Source: Streptomyces sp. SDr-06 (GTDB taxonomy: Bacteria > Actinomycetota > Actinomycetes > Streptomycetales > Streptomycetaceae). Taken from it: DNA of 64,000 nucleotides. The stretch's first letter is position 1. Every line of letters begins with the position of its first letter. Under the pieces are notes generated by a model. It was not told the DNA's origin, searched no databases, and saw nothing but the letters and a program-made list of their open reading frames with translations. This document shows positions 15,476 to 24,290 of this stretch, piece after piece. A program made the translations under genes and the position numbers. The stretch is taken from contig NZ_QOLA01000031.1 of the NCBI RefSeq assembly GCF_003324565.1, positions 1-64,000 of the forward strand, read 5' to 3'.

Positions 15476-16891
15476 ATGTCCAGGGAGCAACGCGGGCCGA
15501 ACGAGAAGCTCGGCACCGTTCTCGCCCTCGCGGGAATCAGCAATGCGGGCCTGGCGCGACGGGTCAACGACCTCGGCGCGCAACGGGGCCTGACCCTTCG
15601 CTACGACAAGACCTCCGTGGCCCGGTGGGTTTCCAAGGGCATGGTGCCCCAGGGCGCCGCGCCCCATCTCATAGCGGCGGCCATCGGCGCCAAGCTGGGC
15701 CGTCCCGTGCCGCTGCACGAAATCGGCCTTGCGGACGCGGACCCGGCCCCCGAGGTCGGGCTGGCCTTCCCGCGCGACGTGTCGGAGGCGGTGCGCTCGG
15801 CGACCGATCTGTACCGGCTGGATCTGGCCGGGCGGCGGGCGGGCGGCGGCATCTGGCAGTCGCTCGCGGGCTCGTTCGCGGTCAGCGCGTACGCCACACC
15901 CGCCTCACGCTGGCTCATATCGCCCGCCGACTCGTCGGTGGCCCGCAGCGGCGACCTGACCGACCTGCCTCCGCTGAAGGTCGGCCACAGCGACGTAGCC
16001 AAGCTCCGCGAGGCGGCCGAGGACGCCCGCCGGTGGGACTCCAAGTACGGCGGCGGCGACTGGCGTTCGTCCATGGTGCCGGAGTGCTTACGGGTCGACG
16101 CGGCCCCGCTGCTGCTCGGCTCGTACAGCGACGAGGTGGGGCGGGCGCTGTTCGGCGCGACCGCCGAACTGACCCGACTCGCCGGCTGGATGGCCTTCGA
16201 CACCGGCCAGCAGGAGGCCGCCCAGCGCTACTACATCCAGGCGCTGCGGCTCGCCCGCGCGGCGGCCGACGTGCCGCTCGGCGGCTACGTCCTGGCCTCG
16301 ATGTCGCTCCAGGCCACCTACCGCGGCTTCGCCGACGAGGGCGTCGACCTCGCGCAGGCCGCCGTCGAGCGCAACCGCGGGCTCGCCACCGCCCGCACCA
16401 TGTCCTTCTTCCGGCTCGTGGAGGCGCGCGCCCACGCCAAGGCGGGCGACGGGCACCCCGCCGAGGCCGCGCTCAAGGCCGCCGAGGCCTGGCTGGAGCG
16501 CTCGCGCGACGGCGACTGCGACCCCTCCTGGCTCGGCTTCTACTCCTACGACCGCTTCGCGGCGGACGCGGCGGAGTGCTACCGCGACCTGAAGGCGCCC
16601 CGGCAGGTGCGCCGCTTCACCGAGCAGGCCCTGTCTCGGCCCACCGAGGAGTTCGTCCGCTCGCACGGGCTGCGGCTCGTGGTGAGCGCGGTGGCCGAGC
16701 TGGAGTCGGGGAACCTGGACGCGGCCTGTGCGGCGGGCACCCGCGCCGTCGAGGTCGCGGGCCGCATCTCCTCCGCCCGCACGACCGAGTACGTGCGCGA
16801 TCTGCTGCACCGTCTGGAGCCCTACGGGGACGAGCCGCGCGTGGCCGAGCTGCGGGAACGGGCCAGGCCGCTACTCGTGACCCCGGCGTAG
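15476..16891 (+). CDS. NsdA-like TPR regulatory protein, with one TTA codon
   Basis: 471 residues from ATG 15476 (GAGGGG at 15463-15468). The N-terminus (LGTVLALAGISNAGLARRVND, TSVARWVSKGMVP) is a helix-turn-helix-like region. The rest is alpha-helical with TPR-like repeats, as in the Streptomyces NsdA family of negative regulators of sporulation and antibiotic production; I assign the family from memory of its pattern. Codon 205 (16088-16090) is TTA, the rare leucine codon read only by the bldA tRNA, so full-length translation should be developmentally timed. No other in-frame TTA was found in the window. Target genes are unknown. Confidence 0.75.
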   Translation: MSREQRGPNEKLGTVLALAGISNAGLARRVNDLGAQRGLTLRYDKTSVARWVSKGMVPQGAAPHLIAAAIGAKLGRPVPLHEIGLADADPAPEVGLAFPRDVSEAVRSATDLYRLDLAGRRAGGGIWQSLAGSFAVSAYATPASRWLISPADSSVARSGDLTDLPPLKVGHSDVAKLREAAEDARRWDSKYGGGDWRSSMVPECLRVDAAPLLLGSYSDEVGRALFGATAELTRLAGWMAFDTGQQEAAQRYYIQALRLARAAADVPLGGYVLASMSLQATYRGFADEGVDLAQAAVERNRGLATARTMSFFRLVEARAHAKAGDGHPAEAALKAAEAWLERSRDGDCDPSWLGFYSYDRFAADAAECYRDLKAPRQVRRFTEQALSRPTEEFVRSHGLRLVVSAVAELESGNLDAACAAGTRAVEVAGRISSARTTEYVRDLLHRLEPYGDEPRVAELRERARPLLVTPA

Positions 16892-17000
16892 GGCCTCGAC
16901 CGGACGTTTACCGGGATTGTCAGTGGGTCAGTGCAGTATGTGGTGAGGGGGTCCGGGGCCGTCCTCCGGGAAGGACACGGCCGGGGTGGGAGGTGTGTGG

Positions 17001-18203
17001 GTGACGACGTACGACTGCGACGTGCTGGTGATCGGCGGCGGGATCGTCGGTCTGTCGACGGCGTACGCCCTCACGCAGGCATCGCCCGGGACCCGCGTGA
17101 CGGTCCTGGAGAAGGAGAGCGGCCCCGCCCGGCACCAGACCGGGCGCAACAGCGGGGTCATCCACAGCGGCATCTACTACAGGCCCGGCTCCCTCAAGGC
17201 GCGCTTCGCGGTGCGCGGCGCGGCCGAGATGGTCGAGTTCTGCGCGCGCCACGGCATCGCCCACGAGGTGACCGGCAAGCTGATCGTGGCCACCGAGCGC
17301 GCCGAGCTGCCGAGGCTGCACGCGCTGGTCCAGCGCGGCCGGGAGAACGGCATCCCGGTGCGCGAGCTGGGCCCGGCGCAGATAGCGGCGTACGAGCCGG
17401 AGGTGCGCGGGCTCGCCGCGATCCACGTCGGCACGACGGGGGTGTGCGACTACGGGGCGGTGGCGTCCCGCCTCGCCGAGCTGTCCGGCGCGGACGTGCG
17501 CTACGGCGCGGAGGTCGTCCGCGTCTCCCGGCGCCCCGCGCTGGGCGTCGCCGTGCGCACGGCCGACGGTACGGTGCTGCGCGCCCGCGCCCTGGTCAAC
17601 TGCGCGGGGCTGCACTGCGACCGGGTGGCGCGGCTCGCGGGCGACGATCCCGGGGTTCGGATCGTGCCGTTCCGCGGCGAGTACTACGAGCTGGCCCGGC
17701 CCGGTCTGGTCAAGGGCCTGGTCTATCCGGTGCCCGACCCCGCCTTCCCCTTCCTCGGCGTCCACCTCACCCGGGGCGTCGACGGCTCGGTCCACGTCGG
17801 CCCCAACGCGGTGCCCGCCGCGGCCCGCGAGGGCTACGACTGGCGGACGGTGCGCCCCGCCGAGCTGGCCGGCACCCTCGGCTGGCCCGGAACCTGGCAC
17901 ATTGCCCGCCGCCACTGGCGCTACGGCGCGGGCGAGGTGCGCCGCTCCCTGTCGAAGCGGGCCTTCACGGACGCGGTACGCCGCCTGCTGCCCGCCGTCG
18001 AGGAGGCCGACCTGCGCACGGCCCCGGCGGGGGTCCGGGCCCAGGCCGTCCTGAGGGACGGCACGCTCGTGGACGACTTCCTGATCCACGAGGCCCCCCG
18101 CACGGTCCACGTCCTGAACGCCCCGTCCCCCGCGGCGACGGCGTCCCTGCCGATCGGCAGGGAGGTCGCGCGGCGGGTGCGGGCGCTGGTGGACGGCCTG
18201 TAG
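17001..18203 (+). CDS. lhgO: L-2-hydroxyglutarate oxidase
   Basis: 400-residue FAD-dependent oxidoreductase of the DAO superfamily. The N-terminal FAD motif DVLVIGGGIVGLSTAYAL is followed by the LhgO-typical stretch RNSGVIHSGIYYRPGSLKA (about residues 45-63). The family oxidises L-2-hydroxyglutarate to 2-oxoglutarate, passing electrons to the quinone pool. The GTG at 17001 is chosen because GGGAGG (16988-16993) lies 7 nt upstream; the earlier GTG at 16986 overlaps that site. It follows the NsdA-like gene by 109 bases in the same direction. Confidence 0.85.
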   Translation: MTTYDCDVLVIGGGIVGLSTAYALTQASPGTRVTVLEKESGPARHQTGRNSGVIHSGIYYRPGSLKARFAVRGAAEMVEFCARHGIAHEVTGKLIVATERAELPRLHALVQRGRENGIPVRELGPAQIAAYEPEVRGLAAIHVGTTGVCDYGAVASRLAELSGADVRYGAEVVRVSRRPALGVAVRTADGTVLRARALVNCAGLHCDRVARLAGDDPGVRIVPFRGEYYELARPGLVKGLVYPVPDPAFPFLGVHLTRGVDGSVHVGPNAVPAAAREGYDWRTVRPAELAGTLGWPGTWHIARRHWRYGAGEVRRSLSKRAFTDAVRRLLPAVEEADLRTAPAGVRAQAVLRDGTLVDDFLIHEAPRTVHVLNAPSPAATASLPIGREVARRVRALVDGL

Positions 18204-18292
18204 CCCCTCCCGGGGCCCCGCCGCCCCTGCCCCCGCTGTGAGCACCCCCGGCCCACCCGCGAAATCAACGCCCTTCACCCTGCCGGGGCATC

Positions 18293-18706
18293 ACGCAGTT
18301 CCCAGCGCCCCTCGACCCCCCTTCGATCTGCGGACCGTGCCCGCCCGCCCGCGCAGTTCCCCGCGCCCCTCGGCCGCCTCCCGCCCACAGACCGTGCGTG
18401 GTGACACGCGCAGTTCCCCGCGCCCCTCGGCCGCCTCCCGCCCACAGACCGTGCGTGGTGACTCGCGCAGTTCCCCGCGCCCCTAAACCCCCGTCCGCCC
18501 ACAGACCGTGCGTGGCCGCTCGCGCAGTTCCCCGCGCCCCTTGGCCGCCTTCCGTCCGCAGACCGTGCCCTCTTGCTCGCGCAGTTCCTCGCGCCCCCAA
18601 AGGACGTCTGTGTTCGCGGGGTGGGGTGCATGGCGGTGCTGGGGCTCGGCGGGTACGGGTGCATGGGTGCGGCCCCAGGTGCCTGAAGGGGCGCGGGGAA
18701 CTGCGC
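18293..18706. repeat. 57-bp-period intergenic repeat array
   Basis: The 20-base core GCGCAGTTCCCCGCGCCCCT recurs at 18351, 18408, 18465 and 18522, with diverged copies at 18293 and 18579, so most spacings are exactly 57. A single copy in opposite orientation lies at 18687-18706. Cores are separated by a semi-conserved 37-base spacer containing CACAGACCGTGCGTGG or a variant. The array fills the 650-base gap after lhgO. Each core can fold through CGCG arms. Confidence 0.85.
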
Positions 18707-18833
18707 GAACGACCACCGACATCCGCAGACGACACACAGCACGCGGCAGCGAAGCACGCGCCCGCACGGGCACAACCCCGGACACCCCAAAGGGGCGCGG
18801 GGCCGGGGCCGAGCCTCGGGGGGAGCGGCACCG

Positions 18834-18839
18834 TAGACT
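18834..18839 (+). promoter_or_regulatory. -10 element of trmB
   Basis: TAGACT lies 10 nt before the GTG start, implying a leaderless or nearly leaderless transcript. No clear -35. Confidence 0.4.
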
Positions 18840-18849
18840 TGGCCGCATT

Positions 18850-19650
18850 GTGTCTGAGCAGCCCCGCACCCCAGAATCCCCGGCCCCGCCGACCGAAAAG
18901 GTCCTGCCCAGGGACAAGGCACCCCGCTTCCCGGGCGGCCCGGCGGCCGACCCCGCCGGCTCGCACCACGAACGCCGCATCCGCAGCTTCCAGCCCCGCC
19001 GCAGCCGCGTCACCACCGGCCAGGGTGAGTACCTGGAGCGCCTGTGGCCGGTGTGGGGCTTCGACATCGACGGCATGCGCAAAATCGACCTGGCCGAGAT
19101 GTTCGACGGCCTCCCCGTGGTCCTGGAGATCGGCTTCGGCATGGGCGAGGCCACCGCGCAGATGGCCGCGGACGACCCGTCCACCGGCATCCTCGCCGTG
19201 GACGTGCACACCCCCGGCCAGGGCAACCTCCTCGGCCTCGCCGAGCGCGGCGGGCTGAGCAACGTCCGCGTGGCCAACGGCGACGCGATCATCCTGCTGC
19301 GCGAAATGCTGGAGCCGGACGCCCTGGACGGCCTGCGCGTGTACTTCCCCGACCCGTGGCCCAAGAAGCGGCACCACAAGCGCCGCCTGATCCAGCCCGA
19401 GTTCCTCTCGCTGGCCGCGACGCGGATGAAGCCCGGCGCCGTACTGCACTGCGCGACGGACTGGGAGGACTACGCCGAGCAGATGCTGGAAGTCCTCAAA
19501 GCGCACCCCGACTTCGAGAACACGGTCGACGGCGGCGGCTACGCGCCCCGCCCCGCGTTCCGGCCGCTGACCCGGTTCGAGGGCCAGGGCCTCGACAAGG
19601 GACACGTCGTGCACGACCTGTTGTTCCGGCGTGTCGGGCACAGCGGGTAG
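18850..19650 (+). CDS. trmB: tRNA (guanine-N7-)-methyltransferase
   Basis: 266 residues. It transfers a methyl group from S-adenosylmethionine to N7 of G46 in tRNA variable loops. The SAM motif VVLEIGFGMGEATAQMA, the TrmB hallmark YFPDPWPKKRHHKRRL (about residues 165-180) and the C-terminal GHVVHDLLFRR are clear. About 45 basic N-terminal residues precede the domain (RRIRSFQPRRSR), as usual in actinobacteria. The GTG start at 18850 follows a TAGACT -10 element closely, so the mRNA is probably leaderless. A longer upstream frame runs into the repeat array and is not believed. Confidence 0.9.
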   Translation: MSEQPRTPESPAPPTEKVLPRDKAPRFPGGPAADPAGSHHERRIRSFQPRRSRVTTGQGEYLERLWPVWGFDIDGMRKIDLAEMFDGLPVVLEIGFGMGEATAQMAADDPSTGILAVDVHTPGQGNLLGLAERGGLSNVRVANGDAIILLREMLEPDALDGLRVYFPDPWPKKRHHKRRLIQPEFLSLAATRMKPGAVLHCATDWEDYAEQMLEVLKAHPDFENTVDGGGYAPRPAFRPLTRFEGQGLDKGHVVHDLLFRRVGHSG

Positions 19651-19697
19651 TGCAGGCACCGTCGCGCATTGTCAGTGACCCTCGTTAGGGTCGTCTG

Positions 19698-21122
19698 GTG
19701 TCCTTCGAGTCGCTTCCGCACCGCCCGCACCCCGGGCAGGCGCCCCAGCAGGCCGGGCCGGGTCTCACGGCCCAGCCCGTTCCGGCGTGCGCGGACGAGC
19801 CCCGGTTCGGCGCGGTCCCGCCGGACCGGGCGAAGTGGCGCTACCGCCCGCGCCGCGACTTCTGGCGTTCCAAGGCGGTCCGCGCGGGCGCGCTGATCAC
19901 CCTGCTCGCGCTGTGCGGCCTGGTCATCTTCGCGCTCGTACGGGATCAGACCGGCACCGAGGGCTTCCTCGTGGGGCTCGGGCTCGCGGTGCTTCCGGTG
20001 CCGCTGCTCGGCGCCGCGTTCCGCTGGCTCGACCGGGTCGACCCCGGCCCCTGGCGCAACCTCTTCTTCGCCCTGGCGTGGGGCGCCTGCGCCGCCGCCC
20101 TGGTGGCGATCATCGCCAACTCGTTCGCGACGCGCTGGATAGCCACGGCCACCGCCGATCCGTCCTCCGCCGACCACCTGGGCGCCAGCGTCATAGCGCC
20201 CATCGTCGAGGAGAGCGCGAAGGCGGTGGCCGTCCTGCTGCTGTTCCTCTTCCGCAGACGGGACTTCAAGGGGATCGTCGACGGCGTCGTCTTCGCCGGT
20301 TTCACCGCGACCGGCTTCGCCTTCACCGAGAACATCCTGTACCTGGGCAACGCCTTCGGAGAGGACCAGGCCAGCCACAGCGGGGGCCTCGCCTCGACCA
20401 CGGCGGCGACCTTCTTCGTACGGGTCGTCATGTCGCCGTTCGCGCACCCGCTGTTCACCGTGCTGACCGGCATCGGCTTCGGCATGGCCGCGCTCGCGCC
20501 GCCCGGCAGGCGGCTGCGCCGGGTCGCCTTCCCGCTGCTGGGCCTGGTGTGCGCGATGGGCATGCACGCCCTGTGGAACAGCTCGACGCTGTTCGGGGTG
20601 TACGGGTTCTACATCGTGTACGGGGCCTTCATGGTGCCGGTGTTCGGGCTGCTGACCTGGCTCGCGATCTGGAGCCGCCAGCGCGAGCTGCGCACGATCG
20701 CCGCCGAGCTGCCCGCGTACGCCGCGGCCGGCTGGCTCGGTCCCGCCGAGCCGCTCGCGCTGTCCTCGATGCGGGCCCGCGCGACGGCCCGCGACTTCGC
20801 GCACCACCGCTTCGGCGGGAAGCCCGCGGCACGGGCGGTCGCCGAGTACGAGGCGTTCGCGACCGCGCTCGCCTTCCTGCGCCACCGCGCCTACCGCAGC
20901 GCGGGAGCCACCGGCCCGGGGCCCGACTTCGCGGCCCGCGAGCAGGAGCTGCTCCACCATCTGTGGGAGCGCAAGCCGGTCGCAGCCCCGGCGCTGCTGT
21001 ACGCGGCGGGCGCGACGGGCCGGATCTGGCTGCCCCCACAGCCGGGCCCCCCGCACCCCTACACCCAGCACGTGCAGTACAGCCACCCAACCCCGGCCCA
21101 CCACAACCCCTACCTGCACTGA
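19698..21122 (+). CDS. PrsW-family intramembrane metalloprotease
   Basis: 474 residues with a proline-rich 60-residue N-terminus and about eight hydrophobic segments (about 65-330). The PrsW catalytic motifs are present: PIVEESAKA (EExxK type), FAFTEN with the zinc-site Glu and Asn, and later MGMHALWNSS with the histidine. In Bacillus, PrsW cleaves an anti-sigma factor; the substrate here is unknown, though membrane anti-sigma proteins are obvious candidates. The C-terminal 130 residues are soluble. TAGGGT (19686-19691) ends 6 nt before the GTG, so translation is probably leaderless. Confidence 0.85.
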   Translation: MSFESLPHRPHPGQAPQQAGPGLTAQPVPACADEPRFGAVPPDRAKWRYRPRRDFWRSKAVRAGALITLLALCGLVIFALVRDQTGTEGFLVGLGLAVLPVPLLGAAFRWLDRVDPGPWRNLFFALAWGACAAALVAIIANSFATRWIATATADPSSADHLGASVIAPIVEESAKAVAVLLLFLFRRRDFKGIVDGVVFAGFTATGFAFTENILYLGNAFGEDQASHSGGLASTTAATFFVRVVMSPFAHPLFTVLTGIGFGMAALAPPGRRLRRVAFPLLGLVCAMGMHALWNSSTLFGVYGFYIVYGAFMVPVFGLLTWLAIWSRQRELRTIAAELPAYAAAGWLGPAEPLALSSMRARATARDFAHHRFGGKPAARAVAEYEAFATALAFLRHRAYRSAGATGPGPDFAAREQELLHHLWERKPVAAPALLYAAGATGRIWLPPQPGPPHPYTQHVQYSHPTPAHHNPYLH

Positions 21123-21146
21123 CCTGGGGAGAAAGTGGCCTATTTC

Positions 21147-21279
21147 GGGGGCGCGAGGAACTGCGCGAGCAAGCGGCCACGACCCGCAGACGAAAACGGG
21201 TTCAGGGGCGTGAGGAACCGCGCGACCAGCCCCCACCAGCCTGCGGGCAAAAGGGGGTTGAGGGGCGCGGGGAACTGCG
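21147..21279. repeat. Three copies of the 57-bp-period repeat (reverse orientation)
   Basis: Cores related to AGGGGCGCGGGGAACTGCGC lie at 21147, 21204 and 21260 (spacings 57 and 56), opposite to most copies at 18293-18598. They lie between the convergent 3' ends of the prsW-like gene and the M23 peptidase gene and may serve as a bidirectional terminator. Confidence 0.8.
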
Positions 21280-21332
21280 CGAAACCCGCCCGCCCCGCAC
21301 CCAGCCGAAACCCCCAGCCCCGCAGGGCCACC

Positions 21333-22400
21333 TCAGGGATTGAGCCCCTTCGACTGAAGCCAGGCCATGGGGTCAATGCCCGTACCGGACGGCGTGTGCA
21401 CCTCAAGGTGCAGATGCGGCCCGGTCACATTCCCCGTCGCACCGACGCGCCCGATGACATCCCCCGTGGCCACCTTCTGCCCCACCGACACCGCGAGGGA
21501 CGACTGGTGGCAGTACCAGAGCTCGCTGCCGTCGTCGAGCGCGATGACCGTGCGGTAGCCGTACGCCCCCGCCCAGCCCGCCGACAGAATCGTCCCGGAG
21601 TGGATCGCCTTGAGCGGCGTACCCGTCGGGGCCGCGAAGTCGAGGCCGGTGTGGTGGCCGGAGGACCACATCGAGCCGGCCTCGCCGAACGTGGAGGTGA
21701 GCGTGTACGAGCCGACCGGCAGCGAGTAGCTCGCGGCCAGCTTGGCGAGGCGCTCCTCCTCGGCCTTCTTCGCCGCGGCCTCCTCGGCCGCCTTCTTGTC
21801 GGCCGCGGCCTGGGCGGTGGCCGCGTCCTGCTTGGCCTTGGCCTCGGCGGCCGCCTTCTCGGCGGCGGCCTTCTGCGCGGCCGCCTTCGCCTCGGCCGCG
21901 GCACCGGCCTTCTGCTGCTCGGCCTGCTGGAGGATGCGGGCGCGCAGCGCCTCACCGGCGTCGGTGGCGCCCTGTTCGGCCTCGGCGGTGGACAGACCGG
22001 TCATGGTGAGCGGCGCGGCGGCGATCTTCTGGTCGGCGCGGGCGGCGGCGGTCTTCGGGGCGTCCGCGCCGTGCGAGACGAGTTCGCCGACGCCGGGCAG
22101 CGACCCGAGGTCGGGCAGGCTGTTCTTGACGGAGTCGGGCAGCGATATGGAGACCGGCGGCTTGGTCTGCGCGGTGGCCATGCCGCCCGCGCCGACCGCG
22201 GCTATGACGCCGACGCCGAGGACGGTGGAGCTGCGGGCGAGGCCGCCGCGCTGCTTGGCCACCCGGTGCCGGCCGCGTACCGGGCGGACGGACTCCTCGG
22301 TCGGGTCCCACTCCTCCCAGCTCTCGGTCTCGCCGGGTACGTCCCCGTACAGCGAATGCGGAGGCATGGGGGTGTCGAGGGCAGGCTCGTTGGACGCCAC
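21333..22400 (-). CDS. M23 (LytM-type) cell-wall endopeptidase under a c-di-AMP riboswitch
   Basis: 355 residues from GTG 22398-22400, with GGAG 9 nt upstream inside the riboswitch 3' flank. An N-terminal cytoplasmic tail precedes a signal anchor (VLGVGVIAAVGAGGMATA, about 57-75). A long Ala/Lys/Glu coiled coil (about 150-220) leads to a C-terminal LytM domain with zinc ligands in HHTGLDFAAP and GPHLHLEVH. The enzyme should cleave peptidoglycan cross-bridges outside the membrane. The open frame extends to 22499, but that part overlaps the riboswitch aptamer and is not translated in my reading. Streptomyces cell-wall hydrolases are known targets of this riboswitch class. Confidence 0.9.
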   Translation of the reverse strand: MASNEPALDTPMPPHSLYGDVPGETESWEEWDPTEESVRPVRGRHRVAKQRGGLARSSTVLGVGVIAAVGAGGMATAQTKPPVSISLPDSVKNSLPDLGSLPGVGELVSHGADAPKTAAARADQKIAAAPLTMTGLSTAEAEQGATDAGEALRARILQQAEQQKAGAAAEAKAAAQKAAAEKAAAEAKAKQDAATAQAAADKKAAEEAAAKKAEEERLAKLAASYSLPVGSYTLTSTFGEAGSMWSSGHHTGLDFAAPTGTPLKAIHSGTILSAGWAGAYGYRTVIALDDGSELWYCHQSSLAVSVGQKVATGDVIGRVGATGNVTGPHLHLEVHTPSGTGIDPMAWLQSKGLNP

Positions 22401-22419
22401 GAAGGCGCGCTCCTTTCCT

Positions 22420-22545
22420 TCCTTCTCGCCTACCGGGTTAGCTGACGGGTTCGGAGCAGGAAGGTCTCCTACGAGTGCCTGGGAAGGCGCCCGATTCACC
22501 CCAAGTTGGTGGTTCCCCGGTTCCCTTGCGGGATTCGGCGCAGGC
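22420..22545 (-). promoter_or_regulatory. ydaO/yuaA-type c-di-AMP riboswitch
   Basis: On the minus strand the aptamer hallmarks occur in order: GAATCCCGCAAGGGAACCGG, then GGGGTGAATC, then AGGAGACC, then CGAACCCGTCAGCTAACCCG followed by GTAGGCGAG (22510-22424). This matches the ydaO consensus closely. The last stem ends just upstream of the ribosome site of the M23 peptidase (22400), so control could be by termination or occlusion. In this class c-di-AMP binding generally turns expression off. Confidence 0.88.
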
Positions 22546-22792
22546 GCGCGGCGCCGCCTTGGCGGCGGCTGGGACGACCGCGCTGCGTTATCGAACGTTA
22601 ATAGACAGCAGGGGTTGTTTCCAAGCCGTTCCCACTGATCGTTAACGGTCCTGGCCTGGACTTACCGCGCCATAGCCGGGCCAAACCGGGCGAGTTGACG
22701 GCCTCTCGGGGTCACCCGCGTCACACCCTATTTCTGACGGTGTGTCAATTGTTATGCGCAGCGAGACCCTTCGGGCACGCACCGTGAGCGCC

Positions 22793-23914
22793 TCATTTCA
22801 CGATCCTGACGGTGCGCCGCCGCTCGGGCTGCCCCTCGCTCGGCCGGGTCACCGCGAGCAGCGCCATGTCGTCGCTCGCGCCGCCCCCCGTGTACCGGCG
22901 CACGTCGTCCACGAGCGCGTCCAAAACCTCCTCCGGGCCGGGGAAGATCGCGCCGCGCAGCCGGGTGCCGGGGTCGTAGAAGACCCCCTCGGCGTCCCGC
23001 GCCTCGGACAGGCCGTCGGTGTAGAGCAGCAGCGTCGACCCGGCGGGGAAGGGGTGCGGATCGGACCGGTCCGGCCACACCCCGAGGTCCGCCATGCCGA
23101 GCGGCAGCGCGGGCTCCCTCGGTACGAGGGTGTCGAGGGAACCGTCCGCGTGCAGCAGGAACGGCTCGGGGTGCCCCCGGTTCACCAGGCGTACGGTGCC
23201 GTCGCCGCGCGGGATCTCGGCGAGCAGCGCGGTGGTGAACCCCTCCACCGCGTCGAGCCGGTCGCGGCGGGTGCCCTCGCGGGCCAGCGCCCGCTCCAGG
23301 CGCTGGGTCACCGCCTCCAGGGACGACTCTTGCTCGGCGGCCTCGCGGAAGGCACCGATCACCACGGCGACGGCCTCGACCGCCTGGAGGCCCTTGCCGC
23401 GTACGTCACCGACGATGAGCCGCACCCCGTACGGGGTGTCCTGCACGGCGAACAGGTCACCGCCGATGAAGGCGTCCGCCTGCGCCGCCTCGTACCGCGC
23501 GGCCACATGGAGACCGCCGATCCGGGCCGCGGGCGTGGGCAGCACGGCGCGCTGCGCGGTCTCGGCGATGACCCGGGCCGAGGCGAGCTGCTCGTCGCTG
23601 CGGCGCAGGATGCGGTTGATGAGGAGGGCCAGGGCGCCCACCGTCAGCACGGTGAACAGCTCGCTGGCGCCTTCGCCGAGGTTGGGAAGATCGTGCAGGA
23701 ACCAGAGCCCCACCACGGCGAGCATCGAGCCGAGGCCGATGGCGGCGGTGGCGCGGGCCGAGTGGAACGGGGCCGCGATCACGGGGGCACCCGCGAACAG
23801 CGCGGCGAAGGTCAGGTCGGGCGGGGTCGAGGCGTCGAAGACGAAGCCGACGACGATGAGCAGCACGGGTAGCGCCCGTACCAGGCGCCCGTCGCCCTCC
23901 GCTGCCTGCCGCAC
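22793..23914 (-). CDS. Membrane-anchored PP2C (SpoIIE-type) phosphatase
   Basis: 373 residues. Four hydrophobic segments in the first 105 residues (LPVLLIVVGFVFDA, LTFAALFAGAPVIAAPF, ATAAIGLGSMLAVVGLWF, LFTVLTVGALALLI) anchor a C-terminal phosphatase with the manganese-site motifs GGDLFAV, VGDVRGKGL, YTDGLSEARD and SDDMALLAV. Likely a stress- or envelope-responsive regulator of anti-anti-sigma phosphorylation; no partner is adjacent. Start GTG 23912-23914 has only a weak ribosome site (GGACGG). Confidence 0.85.
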   Translation of the reverse strand: MRQAAEGDGRLVRALPVLLIVVGFVFDASTPPDLTFAALFAGAPVIAAPFHSARATAAIGLGSMLAVVGLWFLHDLPNLGEGASELFTVLTVGALALLINRILRRSDEQLASARVIAETAQRAVLPTPAARIGGLHVAARYEAAQADAFIGGDLFAVQDTPYGVRLIVGDVRGKGLQAVEAVAVVIGAFREAAEQESSLEAVTQRLERALAREGTRRDRLDAVEGFTTALLAEIPRGDGTVRLVNRGHPEPFLLHADGSLDTLVPREPALPLGMADLGVWPDRSDPHPFPAGSTLLLYTDGLSEARDAEGVFYDPGTRLRGAIFPGPEEVLDALVDDVRRYTGGGASDDMALLAVTRPSEGQPERRRTVRIVK

Positions 23915-23974
23915 CCGTCCAGCCTGGCGCTTCCCGGCCGCTCCGGCGACTCGGCACGCCCGATCGGGTGCCGG

Positions 23975-24256
23975 TCAGTGGCGGCGGCAGCGGTGCGGAC
24001 CCGGGCGTCCCCGGGCGCAGCTCCCGCGGGTGTGGCGGTGGTTCGTCCCCTGATCCGGCACGCAGGGCAGTTCGACCCAGCCACCGCGGTTCAGCCGGCA
24101 GCCGTGCACGGGGGCCGCGGTCCCGGCGGCCGGCACCTCCGCGACCGGGGCGGGCCCGGCCGTCTTCTCGCAGCCGCTCAGGACGAGCGCGCAGACGACG
24201 AGCAGCAGCACGGCAGGCACCTTCCGCCGTGTCCCCCGCTGCCCCGACCGCGTCAC
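23975..24256 (-). CDS. Small putative lipoprotein
   Basis: 93 residues from GTG 24254-24256 (GGGAG 4 nt upstream). A basic N-terminus and hydrophobic core end in the lipobox VLSGC, followed by a short Pro/Ala linker and a Cys-containing tail (VHGCRLNRGGWVELPCVP, then GSC). It follows the MerR gene by 34 bases and may be co-transcribed. An upstream ATG at 24277 adds 7 residues but lacks a ribosome site. No family recognised. Confidence 0.6.
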   Translation of the reverse strand: MTRSGQRGTRRKVPAVLLLVVCALVLSGCEKTAGPAPVAEVPAAGTAAPVHGCRLNRGGWVELPCVPDQGTNHRHTRGSCARGRPGPHRCRRH

Positions 24257-24290
24257 CGCTCTCCCGTGCTCACTCATGGCGCACGCGAGA

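Noticed and set aside
14865..15593. 242-codon plus-strand frame upstream of the NsdA-like gene
   Set aside because: It crosses the terminator hairpin, the promoter and the true NsdA-like start in another frame; no recognisable domains.
18293..18598. Possible CRISPR array
   Set aside because: The 20-base core is too short, the spacers are partly conserved instead of unique, and no cas genes are present.
18265..19659. Long minus-strand frame with a repeated 19-residue peptide across the 57-bp array
   Set aside because: Frame stays open only because 57 is a multiple of three; it runs antisense through trmB and has no start signals.
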